64,000 nucleotides of DNA. Origin: Acidobacteriota bacterium. Lineage in GTDB: Bacteria; Acidobacteriota; Terriglobia; Bryobacterales; Bryobacteraceae. Below the pieces are notes generated by a model that made no database searches, was not told where the DNA came from, and was given only the letters and a program-made list of their open reading frames with translations. Position 1 is the stretch's first letter. Every line of letters begins with the position of its first letter. Of the stretch, positions 35,358 through 43,730 are shown in pieces. Made by a program: the position numbers and the translations under genes. The stretch spans positions 340,625 to 404,624 of the forward strand of contig JACTMJ010000006.1 of the NCBI GenBank assembly GCA_014584705.1. Reading direction: 5' to 3'.

Positions 35358-36890
35358 CTATTTCCGTTCCAACCGGCCCGGTACTCGGGGCTGGGTACGT
35401 TCGAGTTCAGCCAACTCCTCTTCGCTCACGATGCCTCCGGCCTCATGGTATTCTTCTTCCGCATTGACGTCCCAGACGGAGTACGAACCGCCAAGCAGAT
35501 TGCGCGCGGCCAGCATCGCGCTCAGCATGGAATGATCCTGATTGTTGTAGCGGTGCATTCCATTGCGGCCCGCGAACTGCAGGTTCGGGATACCTTGAAC
35601 GAACTCGCGAATCACGGTGAGCGCGGACTGATACTTGTCGTCATACACCGGGTAGGCTTTGGGTACGCGAACCACGTGCCCATCGAAAACCTTGGCGGGG
35701 TCGCCGAGGCCGATGCGACCGATCTCGCGTTTGGCCTGCTCTACCAACTCCCGGTCGGAACGGTTCCATAGGGAATCCCCTTTGAAGCAAAAGTACTCCA
35801 TCCCGAGGCAGGTGGTGGCGGGGTCCGGCACCATGTGGGGGCTCCAGTTCTTGAAGTTCTGGATGCGGCCCACATCCACCGAGGGGTCGTGAATGTAGAT
35901 CCAGTTGTCCGGGAACATGTGTTCTTCCCGGAACATCAGGGCGACGATGAGGAAGTCGCGATAGCTCAGGCTGTTGGCGGCTTCCAGAACCCGGTCGGGC
36001 GGTGCGGGCGTGAGATAGCGGAAGAAGTTGCGAATCGGCATGGAGGAGATCACGTTCTCCACCGGGAATCGATGCTCCCCCGCGCCGATTGCGGTGATGC
36101 GGTTGCCGTCCCATTCAATGCGGTCAATGGACGTGTTCATCCGGACGGGATTCCCGGCCGCTTCCACGATATCCCGCGTCCGCTCCCACATCATGCCGGG
36201 TCCCAGGCGGGGGTAGACGAACTCATGGATTAGCGTCTTGATGACACGGCCGTTCTTTCTGGACGGAAGCAGCCCGGAGAGCGCGTTGCGGAGCAAGGAG
36301 ATCATGTCCAGCCCGGCGATGCGCTGGGCGGCCCAATCTGACCGAATTTCGGTGCAAGGCATGCCCCAAACCTTCTCCGTATAGCTCTTAAAGAACATCG
36401 AGTACAGGCGGGTGCCAAAGCGGTTGCTGATATAGGTTTCGAAGTCGTCTTCCGGCAGCCGCTTCTTCACCTGGGCCAAAGCGTAACTGGCGACGCAGCG
36501 AGAGGACTCAAAAACACCCAGGTTCAAGAGAGCGTTCATCGGCTCGAGCGGATATTTGAAGAAGCGCTTCTTGTAGTAGATCCGGGAGAGCCGCGGGCGC
36601 GAGAGCAGGTCTTCGCCCAGCACCTCGTGCCACATCTTCTCCACCAGGGAGACCTTAGTGAAGAATCGGTGACCGCCAATGTCGAACAGATAGCCGTTGT
36701 AGTTGACGGTCCGGGAGATGCCGCCCACCACGGAATCCTGTTCCAGCACCTGGCAGGATGCGCCGGAGCGTGCAAGTTCCCAGGCAGCCGAGAGCCCGGC
36801 CGGGCCCGCGCCGATGATGGTCGCTAGAGGGGGGGAAGACGAGTTCTCGGATAGCTTCGTCAATTTGATCTCTCCCTTATCACTAAGCAT
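35358..36890 (-). CDS. FAD-dependent oxidoreductase (UGM/protoporphyrinogen-oxidase-like)
   Basis: Flavoprotein of 510 aa from ATG 36890. The dinucleotide-binding motif TIIGAGPAGLSAAWELARSG (about 25-44) is followed by GGISRTVNYNGYLFDIGGHRF, typical of the COG1232-type amine oxidase family close to UDP-galactopyranose mutase. The final GRNGMHRYNNQDHSMLSAML is the flavin-contact box. In this family enzymes often act on activated sugars or polyprenyl-linked glycans; the neighbouring GT2 gene is consistent with that. Substrate unknown. Confidence 0.82.
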   Translation of the reverse strand: MLSDKGEIKLTKLSENSSSPPLATIIGAGPAGLSAAWELARSGASCQVLEQDSVVGGISRTVNYNGYLFDIGGHRFFTKVSLVEKMWHEVLGEDLLSRPRLSRIYYKKRFFKYPLEPMNALLNLGVFESSRCVASYALAQVKKRLPEDDFETYISNRFGTRLYSMFFKSYTEKVWGMPCTEIRSDWAAQRIAGLDMISLLRNALSGLLPSRKNGRVIKTLIHEFVYPRLGPGMMWERTRDIVEAAGNPVRMNTSIDRIEWDGNRITAIGAGEHRFPVENVISSMPIRNFFRYLTPAPPDRVLEAANSLSYRDFLIVALMFREEHMFPDNWIYIHDPSVDVGRIQNFKNWSPHMVPDPATTCLGMEYFCFKGDSLWNRSDRELVEQAKREIGRIGLGDPAKVFDGHVVRVPKAYPVYDDKYQSALTVIREFVQGIPNLQFAGRNGMHRYNNQDHSMLSAMLAARNLLGGSYSVWDVNAEEEYHEAGGIVSEEELAELERTQPRVPGRLERK

Positions 36891-37021
36891 CAAGGCAAAG
36901 CCGCCGTTGTGCGGTGCGCGTCCGAATCCTCTCCATACGCTAGCAGACTCCCGGCCGTCCCGAAGGGAAAGGTAGTACTTCCGCCGGGGTGGTGCGGGTC
37001 CAACTGCTAGACTACAGGCTG

Positions 37022-38260
37022 ATGCCGCCGAAATTCCTGATCTCCGCCGGAGAAGCGAGCGGGGAAATGTATGCCTCTCAACTCGTGGCGGAGTTGAAGC
37101 GGCGCTATCCGGCAGCGGAGTTTTTTGGGTGTGCCGGGCCGAAGATGCGGGCGGCGGGGGTACGCTCCGTGGTGGATGCGGAGGCGCTCTCCGTGGTGGG
37201 ACTCGCGGAGGTGGTGAGCCACATTCCGCGCATCTACCGGGAGTTTCGCAAGCTGGCCGCGGCGGCGCGAACGGAGCGGTCCGATCTCGCCATCCTCACC
37301 GACAGCCCGGATTTTCACTTTCGTCTGGCCGCGAAACTTAAGCGGATGGGCGTACCGGTGGTTTACTACGTGGCCCCTCAAGTCTGGGCCTGGCGGCAGG
37401 GTCGGGCGCGGACGATGCGGCGGATCATTGATCTGCTGGTGTGCATTTTCCCCTTCGAGCAGGCATTCTTTGAGGAACGTGGCATCCGCACGCTCTATGC
37501 GGGGCACCCGCTTACGCGGATGTTCCGGCCCTCCATGAGCCGTGCGGCGTTTCGCGCAAAGCACGGGTTGCGGGACGATTTGCCGCTGATCGGGCTGCTG
37601 CCGGGCAGCCGGGCGGGCGAGTGGAAGCGGCATCTGCCGGTATTGCTCGATGGCGTGGAGGCTCTGCAAGGCAGGCCGCGACCACCGCAAGAGCGGCTGC
37701 AATTCGCGCTCGGCGTGCCGGAGGGCGGGATGCCCTGGCCGCACGCAATCCCGCGAAGCGCCGGCGAAGCGGCTTCCCCGGACGCGGAGAAAACGAAGAA
37801 ACGCATCGCGGCGGCATCCATCCAAACAGTTGTAGGCGAAACCTGGGACCTGCTGGCGCACGCGGACCTCCTGCTTGCCGCAAGCGGTACCGTTACCATG
37901 GAAGCGGCCCTGGCGGAGACGCCCATGGTGACCTTCTATAAAGTGTCTCCATTGAGTTGGAAGTTCGGGCGACGCCTGGTGAAGGTTCCGCATCTGACAA
38001 TGGTAAATCTGGTAGCCGGGAAGCGCGTGGTGCCGGAACTGATGCAGGATGAAGCCACGGGGGCGTCACTGGCGTCCGCGGCGGAAGAACTGCTGGGATG
38101 TCCGGAAGCGATGGAGCGGATGCGGGAAGAACTTCGGCGGGTGCGGCGGTTGCTCGTGAGCGACGGGCATCCGATCGAGGCTGCCGCGGATGCGATCGCG
38201 GCAATCCTGCGGAATGGCGGCTTCGGGGACGATTTGCTTCGGCAGGGCAAGAGGGACTGA
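37022..38260 (+). CDS. lpxB: Lipid-A-disaccharide synthase
   Basis: Joins lipid X and UDP-2,3-diacylglucosamine into the lipid A disaccharide, at the inner face of the inner membrane. ATG 37022 gives 412 aa beginning PPKFLISAGEASGEMYAS, the family start. Other motifs: FGCAGPKMRAAGV, VVGLAEVVSHIPRI, DSPDFHFRLA, YYVAPQVWAWRQGR, GLLPGSRAGEWKRHLPV and the GT-B donor site ASGTVTMEAALAETPMV. A longer central insert near 210-260 (PRPPQERLQFALG) is noticeable. Stands next to the M1-like gene. Confidence 0.95.
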   Translation: MPPKFLISAGEASGEMYASQLVAELKRRYPAAEFFGCAGPKMRAAGVRSVVDAEALSVVGLAEVVSHIPRIYREFRKLAAAARTERSDLAILTDSPDFHFRLAAKLKRMGVPVVYYVAPQVWAWRQGRARTMRRIIDLLVCIFPFEQAFFEERGIRTLYAGHPLTRMFRPSMSRAAFRAKHGLRDDLPLIGLLPGSRAGEWKRHLPVLLDGVEALQGRPRPPQERLQFALGVPEGGMPWPHAIPRSAGEAASPDAEKTKKRIAAASIQTVVGETWDLLAHADLLLAASGTVTMEAALAETPMVTFYKVSPLSWKFGRRLVKVPHLTMVNLVAGKRVVPELMQDEATGASLASAAEELLGCPEAMERMREELRRVRRLLVSDGHPIEAAADAIAAILRNGGFGDDLLRQGKRD

Positions 38261-38301
38261 ACCGTTTCGGACGACGAGCGGGGCGCGAGGAAGAATCGAC
38301 A

Positions 38302-40302
38302 ATGGGCATGGTGAACAGTTCAGCGGCACGTACACAGCGATTGGGACGAAGTGCGGTGCTCGCCGCCTGGATGATGATATTGGCGGCCATCGGCCATGCC
38401 CAGGCGACGGGGCACGGAGACATCGACGTGACCGCCTACAACATCGCGGTTGCGATTGACCCCGCGATGCAGAACCTCACCGCCACGGCGAAGGTCGCAT
38501 TTACACTGAAGAGCCCGTACGCCACGAGCGTTTCCTTTGAATTGAACAATGCGCTGGCGGTGAGCCGCGTTACTGATAAGGCCGGCAACGCGCTCGCGAT
38601 GAATCGCGACCTGAAAAACTTTTCCATTGTCGTCACCTTTGCACAGCCCCTGCGCGCGGGAGCACAGGAAGAATTGAGCTTCTTTTACGGCGGACGGCTT
38701 TCGGGCGTGGAGGAATCTCCGGTCTACGGTCTGCGCTTCGCCGCGATCAGCCCGGAGAAGACCTATTTGCTTTACCCCTCGCGCTGGTTTCCAGTGAGCG
38801 GATATACGGTGGACCCGTTCCAATGGAATATCGAAGTGACGGCCCCGGCGGCGTTTCAGGCCATCGGCAGCGGCGACAGCAAGGACTCGGCCGGTGAGGC
38901 GGGTAAGGCGGTGCGGACATTTACCAGCACGCGGCCGGGCTTCGGCGGCAGCATTGCACTGGCGGTGAAAGACCCCTCCGTGGTGAACGCGGAGGGCGTG
39001 CAGACGCGAGTGTTCTTCCGGGATGGAAACACAAAGCTGACCCAGGCCTATGGGAATGAAACCGGTCACCTTCTTCGGCTGCTGCAGAAATACTTTGGCC
39101 TGCCCCCTTCGGCCAATCTGATGCTGGTGGAGACGGAAGCGGGGGCGCCGGGCGGGTACGCCGCGCCGGGCATTGTGTTCCTCAACACGCCGTCGATTAC
39201 GGAGACGGTGAACTCGCGCCTGCTGGTGAATCAACTGGCGCGCCAGTGGTGGGGCAACATGATCTATCCGGAGAGCCGCAATCATCTGTGGCTGTTCAAC
39301 GGAATTCCGCGTTATGCGGAGTTGCTGTGGCTCGAGGAAACCGTGAACAAGGAAGCGGCGAACGTGGACAAGGAAGCGATGTACATCGACGCGCTTACCG
39401 TGACCTATCCGCCCGCGCTGCAAGCATCGCGGATTGAAGATTATTCGCCGGAATACTGGGCGCTGACAGCCAGCAAAGGCGCCGCGACGCTCGAAATGCT
39501 GCGTGCGCTGATCGGCGACGATGCGTTCTTCAAAACCATCAAGACGACCGTTGACCAGTTTGCCAACAAAGCCCTGAGCACGGGCGACTTTGAGAAGATC
39601 GCCAGCCAGGCGGGCAACCGCGACCTCGGCCCGTTCTTCCTGCAGTGGCTCGAATCGAACAGCGCACCTGAATTCAAGCTGGAGTACACGGTATTCCGGA
39701 CGCAGAAGGGCTTCCGCGTGGTGGGGAAGATCAAGCAGGATCTTGACACCTTCAGCATGCCGGTGAAGCTGCTGATTGAGACGGAAGGCAACCCGGAAGA
39801 GAAGACGGTGGACGTGATGGGACCGGAGACGGAGTTCGTCGTGGAGACCTTCGGCAAACCGAAGAAGATCCGGATTGACCCCGAAACGGATGTGCTGCGC
39901 TTCAACCCCAAGACCAGGGTGCTGGTGGCCATCCGTCGCGGCGAGCAGTTCGCGGAGATCGGGCAGTTCAACGAAGCGCTGCTCGAATACCAGAAGGCGC
40001 TCGAAGTGAACCGGAATTCGTCTCTGGCGCACTACCGGGTGGCGGAAGTCTTCTTCCTGCAGAACAATTATCAGGCCGCGGCAAATGAGTTCCGGGAATC
40101 TTTGAACGGAGACCGGGACCCCTCCTGGACCGAGGTTTGGAGCAACATCAACCTCGGCAAGATCTTCGATGTGAGCGGGCAGCGCGAGCGCGCGGTGAAC
40201 TCGTACAATGCCGCCATCCGTACGCGCGACAATACCGCCGGCGCACAGGAAGAAGCCGCGAAATACCTGCAGAAGCCATACGAGCGTGGGAGCGGCTCTT
40301 AG
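38302..40302 (+). CDS. Catalytically dead M1-peptidase-like protein with TPR tail
   Basis: Exported protein of 666 aa. GAGGAAG (38287-38293) supports ATG 38302. Signal peptide about 14-34 (ending GHAQA). The N-terminal domain and middle match the M1 aminopeptidase fold, but the zinc site is gone: HELAHQW is replaced by NQLARQW (310-316), the third ligand region LWLNEG reads LWLFNG, and GAMEN is replaced by GAPGGYAAPG (281-290). TPR-like repeats follow at about 545-655 (FNEALLEYQKALEVN, YRVAEVFFLQNNYQAAANEF). It probably binds peptides or partners rather than cleaves. Sits 41 bases after lpxB. Confidence 0.84.
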   Translation: MGMVNSSAARTQRLGRSAVLAAWMMILAAIGHAQATGHGDIDVTAYNIAVAIDPAMQNLTATAKVAFTLKSPYATSVSFELNNALAVSRVTDKAGNALAMNRDLKNFSIVVTFAQPLRAGAQEELSFFYGGRLSGVEESPVYGLRFAAISPEKTYLLYPSRWFPVSGYTVDPFQWNIEVTAPAAFQAIGSGDSKDSAGEAGKAVRTFTSTRPGFGGSIALAVKDPSVVNAEGVQTRVFFRDGNTKLTQAYGNETGHLLRLLQKYFGLPPSANLMLVETEAGAPGGYAAPGIVFLNTPSITETVNSRLLVNQLARQWWGNMIYPESRNHLWLFNGIPRYAELLWLEETVNKEAANVDKEAMYIDALTVTYPPALQASRIEDYSPEYWALTASKGAATLEMLRALIGDDAFFKTIKTTVDQFANKALSTGDFEKIASQAGNRDLGPFFLQWLESNSAPEFKLEYTVFRTQKGFRVVGKIKQDLDTFSMPVKLLIETEGNPEEKTVDVMGPETEFVVETFGKPKKIRIDPETDVLRFNPKTRVLVAIRRGEQFAEIGQFNEALLEYQKALEVNRNSSLAHYRVAEVFFLQNNYQAAANEFRESLNGDRDPSWTEVWSNINLGKIFDVSGQRERAVNSYNAAIRTRDNTAGAQEEAAKYLQKPYERGSGS

Positions 40303-40379
40303 CCCGCCCCCCCGTCAATTCCGGGGATGGAAAAGGGCAAATAGCGCGGCTCAAGTTAGAATGAGCTAGACGAGCATCT

Positions 40380-40679
40380 ATGCAACCTCAGAAGCTTCAA
40401 TTTTCGAAGCGCGGCGATTACCGCGAAGACTACGCCAACAGCATCCAACTGCGGGCGAATTTGTGGGACTTCTTTCTCTCCTTCGGATTGATTGATCAGA
40501 AGGCTCCCGACGAAGTCTCCATTGAGAGCTTCCAGGGAGTGTATCTCAGCCCGCAGCAGGCAAAGGCACTGCTCAACCTTCTGCATCAGAACATCGCCCA
40601 ATATGAACAGGCCTTCGGAGAAATCCGCCTGGAGCCCCAGGGCGATAACAACTACGGCCTGACAACGCCGGTGAACTAG
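40380..40679 (+). CDS. DUF3467-family protein
   Basis: Small soluble protein of 99 aa matching DUF3467: YREDYANSIQLRANLWDFFL, GVYLSPQQAKALLNLLHQNI and YEQAFGEIRLEP. The family is widespread and uncharacterised. Its stop TAG directly abuts the ATG of the following glycosyltransferase, so the two are co-transcribed. Confidence 0.84.
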   Translation: MQPQKLQFSKRGDYREDYANSIQLRANLWDFFLSFGLIDQKAPDEVSIESFQGVYLSPQQAKALLNLLHQNIAQYEQAFGEIRLEPQGDNNYGLTTPVN

Positions 40680-42212
40680 ATGGGCAGGCGAAGCGCCGGA
40701 AGCGAGGCTGCGCCTCCGGACGGGCGCAGGGCCGCGAATCTGCGCGCGAGCATCGTCTTCTTCGTGCTGATCGCGATCGCAACGGTGGCGATCCACTACC
40801 CTTTGCTGCGGATGCCCTTCTATTGGGACGAGCTGGGCCAGTTCGTGCCCGCCGCTCTCGATATTTTCGAACGCGGCGCGTGGGTGCCGGTGACGACGCT
40901 GCCGAACATCCATCCGCCGGGCTTGATGGCCCTGTTAGCGGGTGTGTGGAAGGTCTTCCGTTACTCGATCGCCGCCACGCGTTTCACAATGCTACTGCTG
41001 GCCGCGGCGGGCGTCTTTCTGGCTTTTCAGCTAACCCTGCGCTTGGCGGGCGGCGTACCCGGTTTGCCCGGCTTCACGACGGTGCTGCTGCTATTCACCA
41101 GCCCTCTCTTCTATACGCAGGCGATGATGGCGCAGCTCGATATGCCGGCGATGGTGCTGACTCTTGTCGCAATCCTGCTCTTCCTCGAAGAACGCGTGCT
41201 GCTTTCCGTCGCGGCCTGCGTCGCCCTGGTCTGGGTGAAGGAGACCGGCGCGGTTCTGCCCGCGATCATGGGCGTCTTCCTGTGGCGCGAAGGCAGACGG
41301 CCGGAAGCCGTGCTCTTCGCCTTACCCCTGCTCTCGCTTGCACCCTGGCTCTGGCTTTTGTGGAAGAGCACGGGGAGCATGTTCGGCAATCGCGAGTTCG
41401 CGGAGTACAACGTCCTCTATCCTCTGCATCCGGCCCGCCTGACGCTCGGCCTTTTGCGCCGGTTTTGGGAACTTTGCCTGAACCACGGCTACTTCCTCGG
41501 TGCCATTCCGCTCGCGATTCTATGGCGGCGCAATGCGATGTTCGCCCGCCGGGAATGGCGTTTTCTGCTGTGGTTCGGAGGGGCGCACGTCCTGGCGGTC
41601 ACGTTGGCGGGGGGCGCGGTGCTGGAGCGCTATCTGCTACCCGTCCTTCCCCTCTTGATCGCGGGCTTCGCGGTAGCCTGGAGCTTGCTGGGAGGGCGCA
41701 AGGCAATCGTGCTGCCGGTGGCAACCGCAACCCTCTCCGCGCTCGGATTCTTCTTGCCGCCCGTGCTGCCGCAACCGGAGGAGAACGACCTGCAGATGAC
41801 GCGCGCCGTCAAGCTTTACCAGGTGGCGGCGGACTGGCTGGAATGGCGGCACCCGGAAGCAACGGTGGCCACCGGCTGGCCACTCTCGGACGCACTGCAG
41901 CGGCCGGGTTTGGGTTATGTGGACAAGCGCTTCAAGGTGTACCGTATCTCCGCCTTCAGCAGGGAAGAACTGGAGCGCATAGCCGCGAAGAAGCCGGACG
42001 TCTTCCTGCTCTTCTCGGATGATGAGTTCGCCAGATCATGGATCCACGAACGGATTCCCGCCGTGGACCTGATTCGGGCGGAGTTGTATCAGTGGAAGCC
42101 GCCGGTAAGCGGGCGCGAAGTGGAAGAGACGCTGGGTATGCGCGAAGAATCGCGATGGCAGGCCGCCGGTTCGTCGGTGGCCGTCTTCGTGCGGCCGCGG
42201 ACTTTGGAATGA
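40680..42212 (+). CDS. GT-C-fold glycosyltransferase (family 39-like)
   Basis: Multi-span inner-membrane glycosyltransferase of 510 aa that would use a polyprenyl-phosphate sugar. The loop-1 Asp/Glu pair (FYWDELGQF, about residues 55-60) and HPPGLMALLAG match the ArnT/PMT pattern. About ten hydrophobic segments fill 23-360, and the last 140 residues are a periplasmic soluble domain. The acceptor is unknown. Adjacent to DUF3467 without spacer. Confidence 0.8.
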   Translation: MGRRSAGSEAAPPDGRRAANLRASIVFFVLIAIATVAIHYPLLRMPFYWDELGQFVPAALDIFERGAWVPVTTLPNIHPPGLMALLAGVWKVFRYSIAATRFTMLLLAAAGVFLAFQLTLRLAGGVPGLPGFTTVLLLFTSPLFYTQAMMAQLDMPAMVLTLVAILLFLEERVLLSVAACVALVWVKETGAVLPAIMGVFLWREGRRPEAVLFALPLLSLAPWLWLLWKSTGSMFGNREFAEYNVLYPLHPARLTLGLLRRFWELCLNHGYFLGAIPLAILWRRNAMFARREWRFLLWFGGAHVLAVTLAGGAVLERYLLPVLPLLIAGFAVAWSLLGGRKAIVLPVATATLSALGFFLPPVLPQPEENDLQMTRAVKLYQVAADWLEWRHPEATVATGWPLSDALQRPGLGYVDKRFKVYRISAFSREELERIAAKKPDVFLLFSDDEFARSWIHERIPAVDLIRAELYQWKPPVSGREVEETLGMREESRWQAAGSSVAVFVRPRTLE

Positions 42213-42218
42213 TGGGAA

Positions 42219-43127
42219 ATGCGAATCGCAATGAAGACTTCGAAGTGCAAGCACTGGCTGGCCGCCATGCTCACGGCGTGGTGCGGTCTGGCCGCGCTGC
42301 CGGCCGCGGCGCAGGACTATTCGAAATCCGAGATCCAGGAAATTGCACGAGAATTGCGATTCACCGACGGGATCGCCTGGAGCCCGGCGGGATATCTGGT
42401 CTTCAGCGACGTTCCCAATAACCGGATCTTTCGATACGTGCCCGGCGGGAAGGCCATTCTGGCCAGGGACCATTCCCACGGCGCGGCGGGAAATGCCTAC
42501 GACAAGAACGGCGTGCTATACACCGCGGAATCGGCCGCGCGCCGCATCACACAAACGCAAGGCGAGACCTTGACCACGCTGGCGTCGAAGTGGGAAGGCA
42601 AAGCCTTCAACGGCCCGAACGATATCGCGGTAAGACGCAACGGAGAGGTTTTCTTCAGCGACGCCGCGTATGGCTCCGCGCGGAAGACGCGCGAGATCGC
42701 GCATAACGGAGTGTACCGGATCACTGCCAAAGGCGAAGTCGCATTAGTGAAGGCCTTCGAAACACGCGTCAATGGGCTCGCGTTTTCGCCGGACGACAAC
42801 ACGCTCTACGTCACGGATACAGACCGCCGTCTCGTTTTGGCAATCGACCTCAACGGACGCGGCGAGGCAAAGGACGTGCGGGAGTTTGTCGCGATCCCCG
42901 ATGCCATCCCGGCGGGGCTCTGCGTGGACAAGCGTGGCAGCGTGTATGTGGCGGCGAGCACGATCCGGATTTTCGATAAGGACGCCCGGGAATTGGGGCG
43001 ATTCAACGTGAACGGAGAGGCCACCGATTGCGTCTTCGGCGAAGCGGACGGCAAGGCTTTGTTCGTCACCGCGCGGAGCCGCGTATATCGATTGCAGAAC
43101 CCCGTCGAAGGTCTGCTGCCGCATTGA
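42219..43127 (+). CDS. Secreted SMP-30/gluconolactonase-family protein
   Basis: Exported six-bladed beta-propeller of 302 aa, lactonase-like. Signal peptide about 1-31 (WLAAMLTAWCGLAALPAAAQ). Propeller motifs: FTDGIAWSPAGYLVFSDV, KAFNGPNDIAVRRNGEVFFS (the N-D pair of the metal site), RVNGLAFSPDDNTLYVTDT and PAGLCVDKRGSVYVAA. Ligands typical for SMP-30 (Glu, Asn, Asp) appear present. Substrate unknown; ATG 42231 is an alternative start. Confidence 0.82.
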   Translation: MRIAMKTSKCKHWLAAMLTAWCGLAALPAAAQDYSKSEIQEIARELRFTDGIAWSPAGYLVFSDVPNNRIFRYVPGGKAILARDHSHGAAGNAYDKNGVLYTAESAARRITQTQGETLTTLASKWEGKAFNGPNDIAVRRNGEVFFSDAAYGSARKTREIAHNGVYRITAKGEVALVKAFETRVNGLAFSPDDNTLYVTDTDRRLVLAIDLNGRGEAKDVREFVAIPDAIPAGLCVDKRGSVYVAASTIRIFDKDARELGRFNVNGEATDCVFGEADGKALFVTARSRVYRLQNPVEGLLPH

Positions 43128-43163
43128 GGACCCGGCGACCCCGCAATTTGCTGGAATGAAGTT

Positions 43164-43730
43164 ATGTCACCGTCTGAACCGTCGCCCTCCCCCGCTTCTC
43201 CCGCGGATTCGCGCCGTTACCCGGCCCGGCCGGTGGTTGGCGTGGGGGCCATCGTCATCGAAGAGAACAAGGTGCTGCTCGTACGCCGGGGCCACGCTCC
43301 GCTGCGGGGACGGTGGTCCATTCCCGGCGGCGCGGTGAATGCCGGAGAAAGGCTCGAAGAGGCCGCCTGCCGCGAGCTATTGGAAGAAACCGGGCTCCGG
43401 GGCGAGCCGCTATTCCTGGCCGCGGTTTTCGAACGAGTGATGCCGGATGCCCAAGGCGCGGTCGAATATCACTATGTGCTGATCGATTATGTGTTCCGCG
43501 CGATCGGCGGCGCCGCGAAACCGGGCGATGACGCGGATGAGCTTGGCTGGTTCACGCTCGACGAGGCAAACGCTCTCGAAATGACACCGGGAACCCTGGC
43601 CGTGGTGGTGCGGGCGTATACGGCTTATGAGGCCTGGCGGACCGCTTCGATTGACCCCCGGCCCATGGGACTCTACCTGAATCTGGATGGCCCCGCCGCG
43701 GCATCGCGGCAAGGAGAACCCCGCTCGTGA
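43164..43730 (+). CDS. Nudix hydrolase
   Basis: Pyrophosphohydrolase of 188 aa. The Nudix box GGAVNAGERLEEAACRELLEETGL is complete (only GERLEEAACRELLEETGL quoted), about residues 53-77. The upstream VVGVGAIVIEENKVLLVRRG and C-terminal GLYLNLDG resemble ADP-ribose/NADH-type hydrolases, but the substrate cannot be told. Its TGA overlaps the GTG of mutS2 (GTGA), so the two are co-translated. Confidence 0.88.
   Translation: MSPSEPSPSPASPADSRRYPARPVVGVGAIVIEENKVLLVRRGHAPLRGRWSIPGGAVNAGERLEEAACRELLEETGLRGEPLFLAAVFERVMPDAQGAVEYHYVLIDYVFRAIGGAAKPGDDADELGWFTLDEANALEMTPGTLAVVVRAYTAYEAWRTASIDPRPMGLYLNLDGPAAASRQGEPRS

Noticed and set aside
33833..36890. GT2 plus FAD oxidoreductase as a galactofuranose pathway
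   Set aside because: The oxidoreductase is only distantly like UDP-galactopyranose mutase and no other galactofuranose gene is visible.
36989..37021. lpxB start at 36989
   Set aside because: LpxB proteins begin directly with the (K)FLISAGEASGE segment, reached from ATG 37022.
42219..43127. SMP-30 protein as part of a sugar acid pathway with the neighbouring GT-C enzyme
   Set aside because: No dehydrogenase, kinase or dehydratase is near; adjacency alone is too weak to name a pathway.
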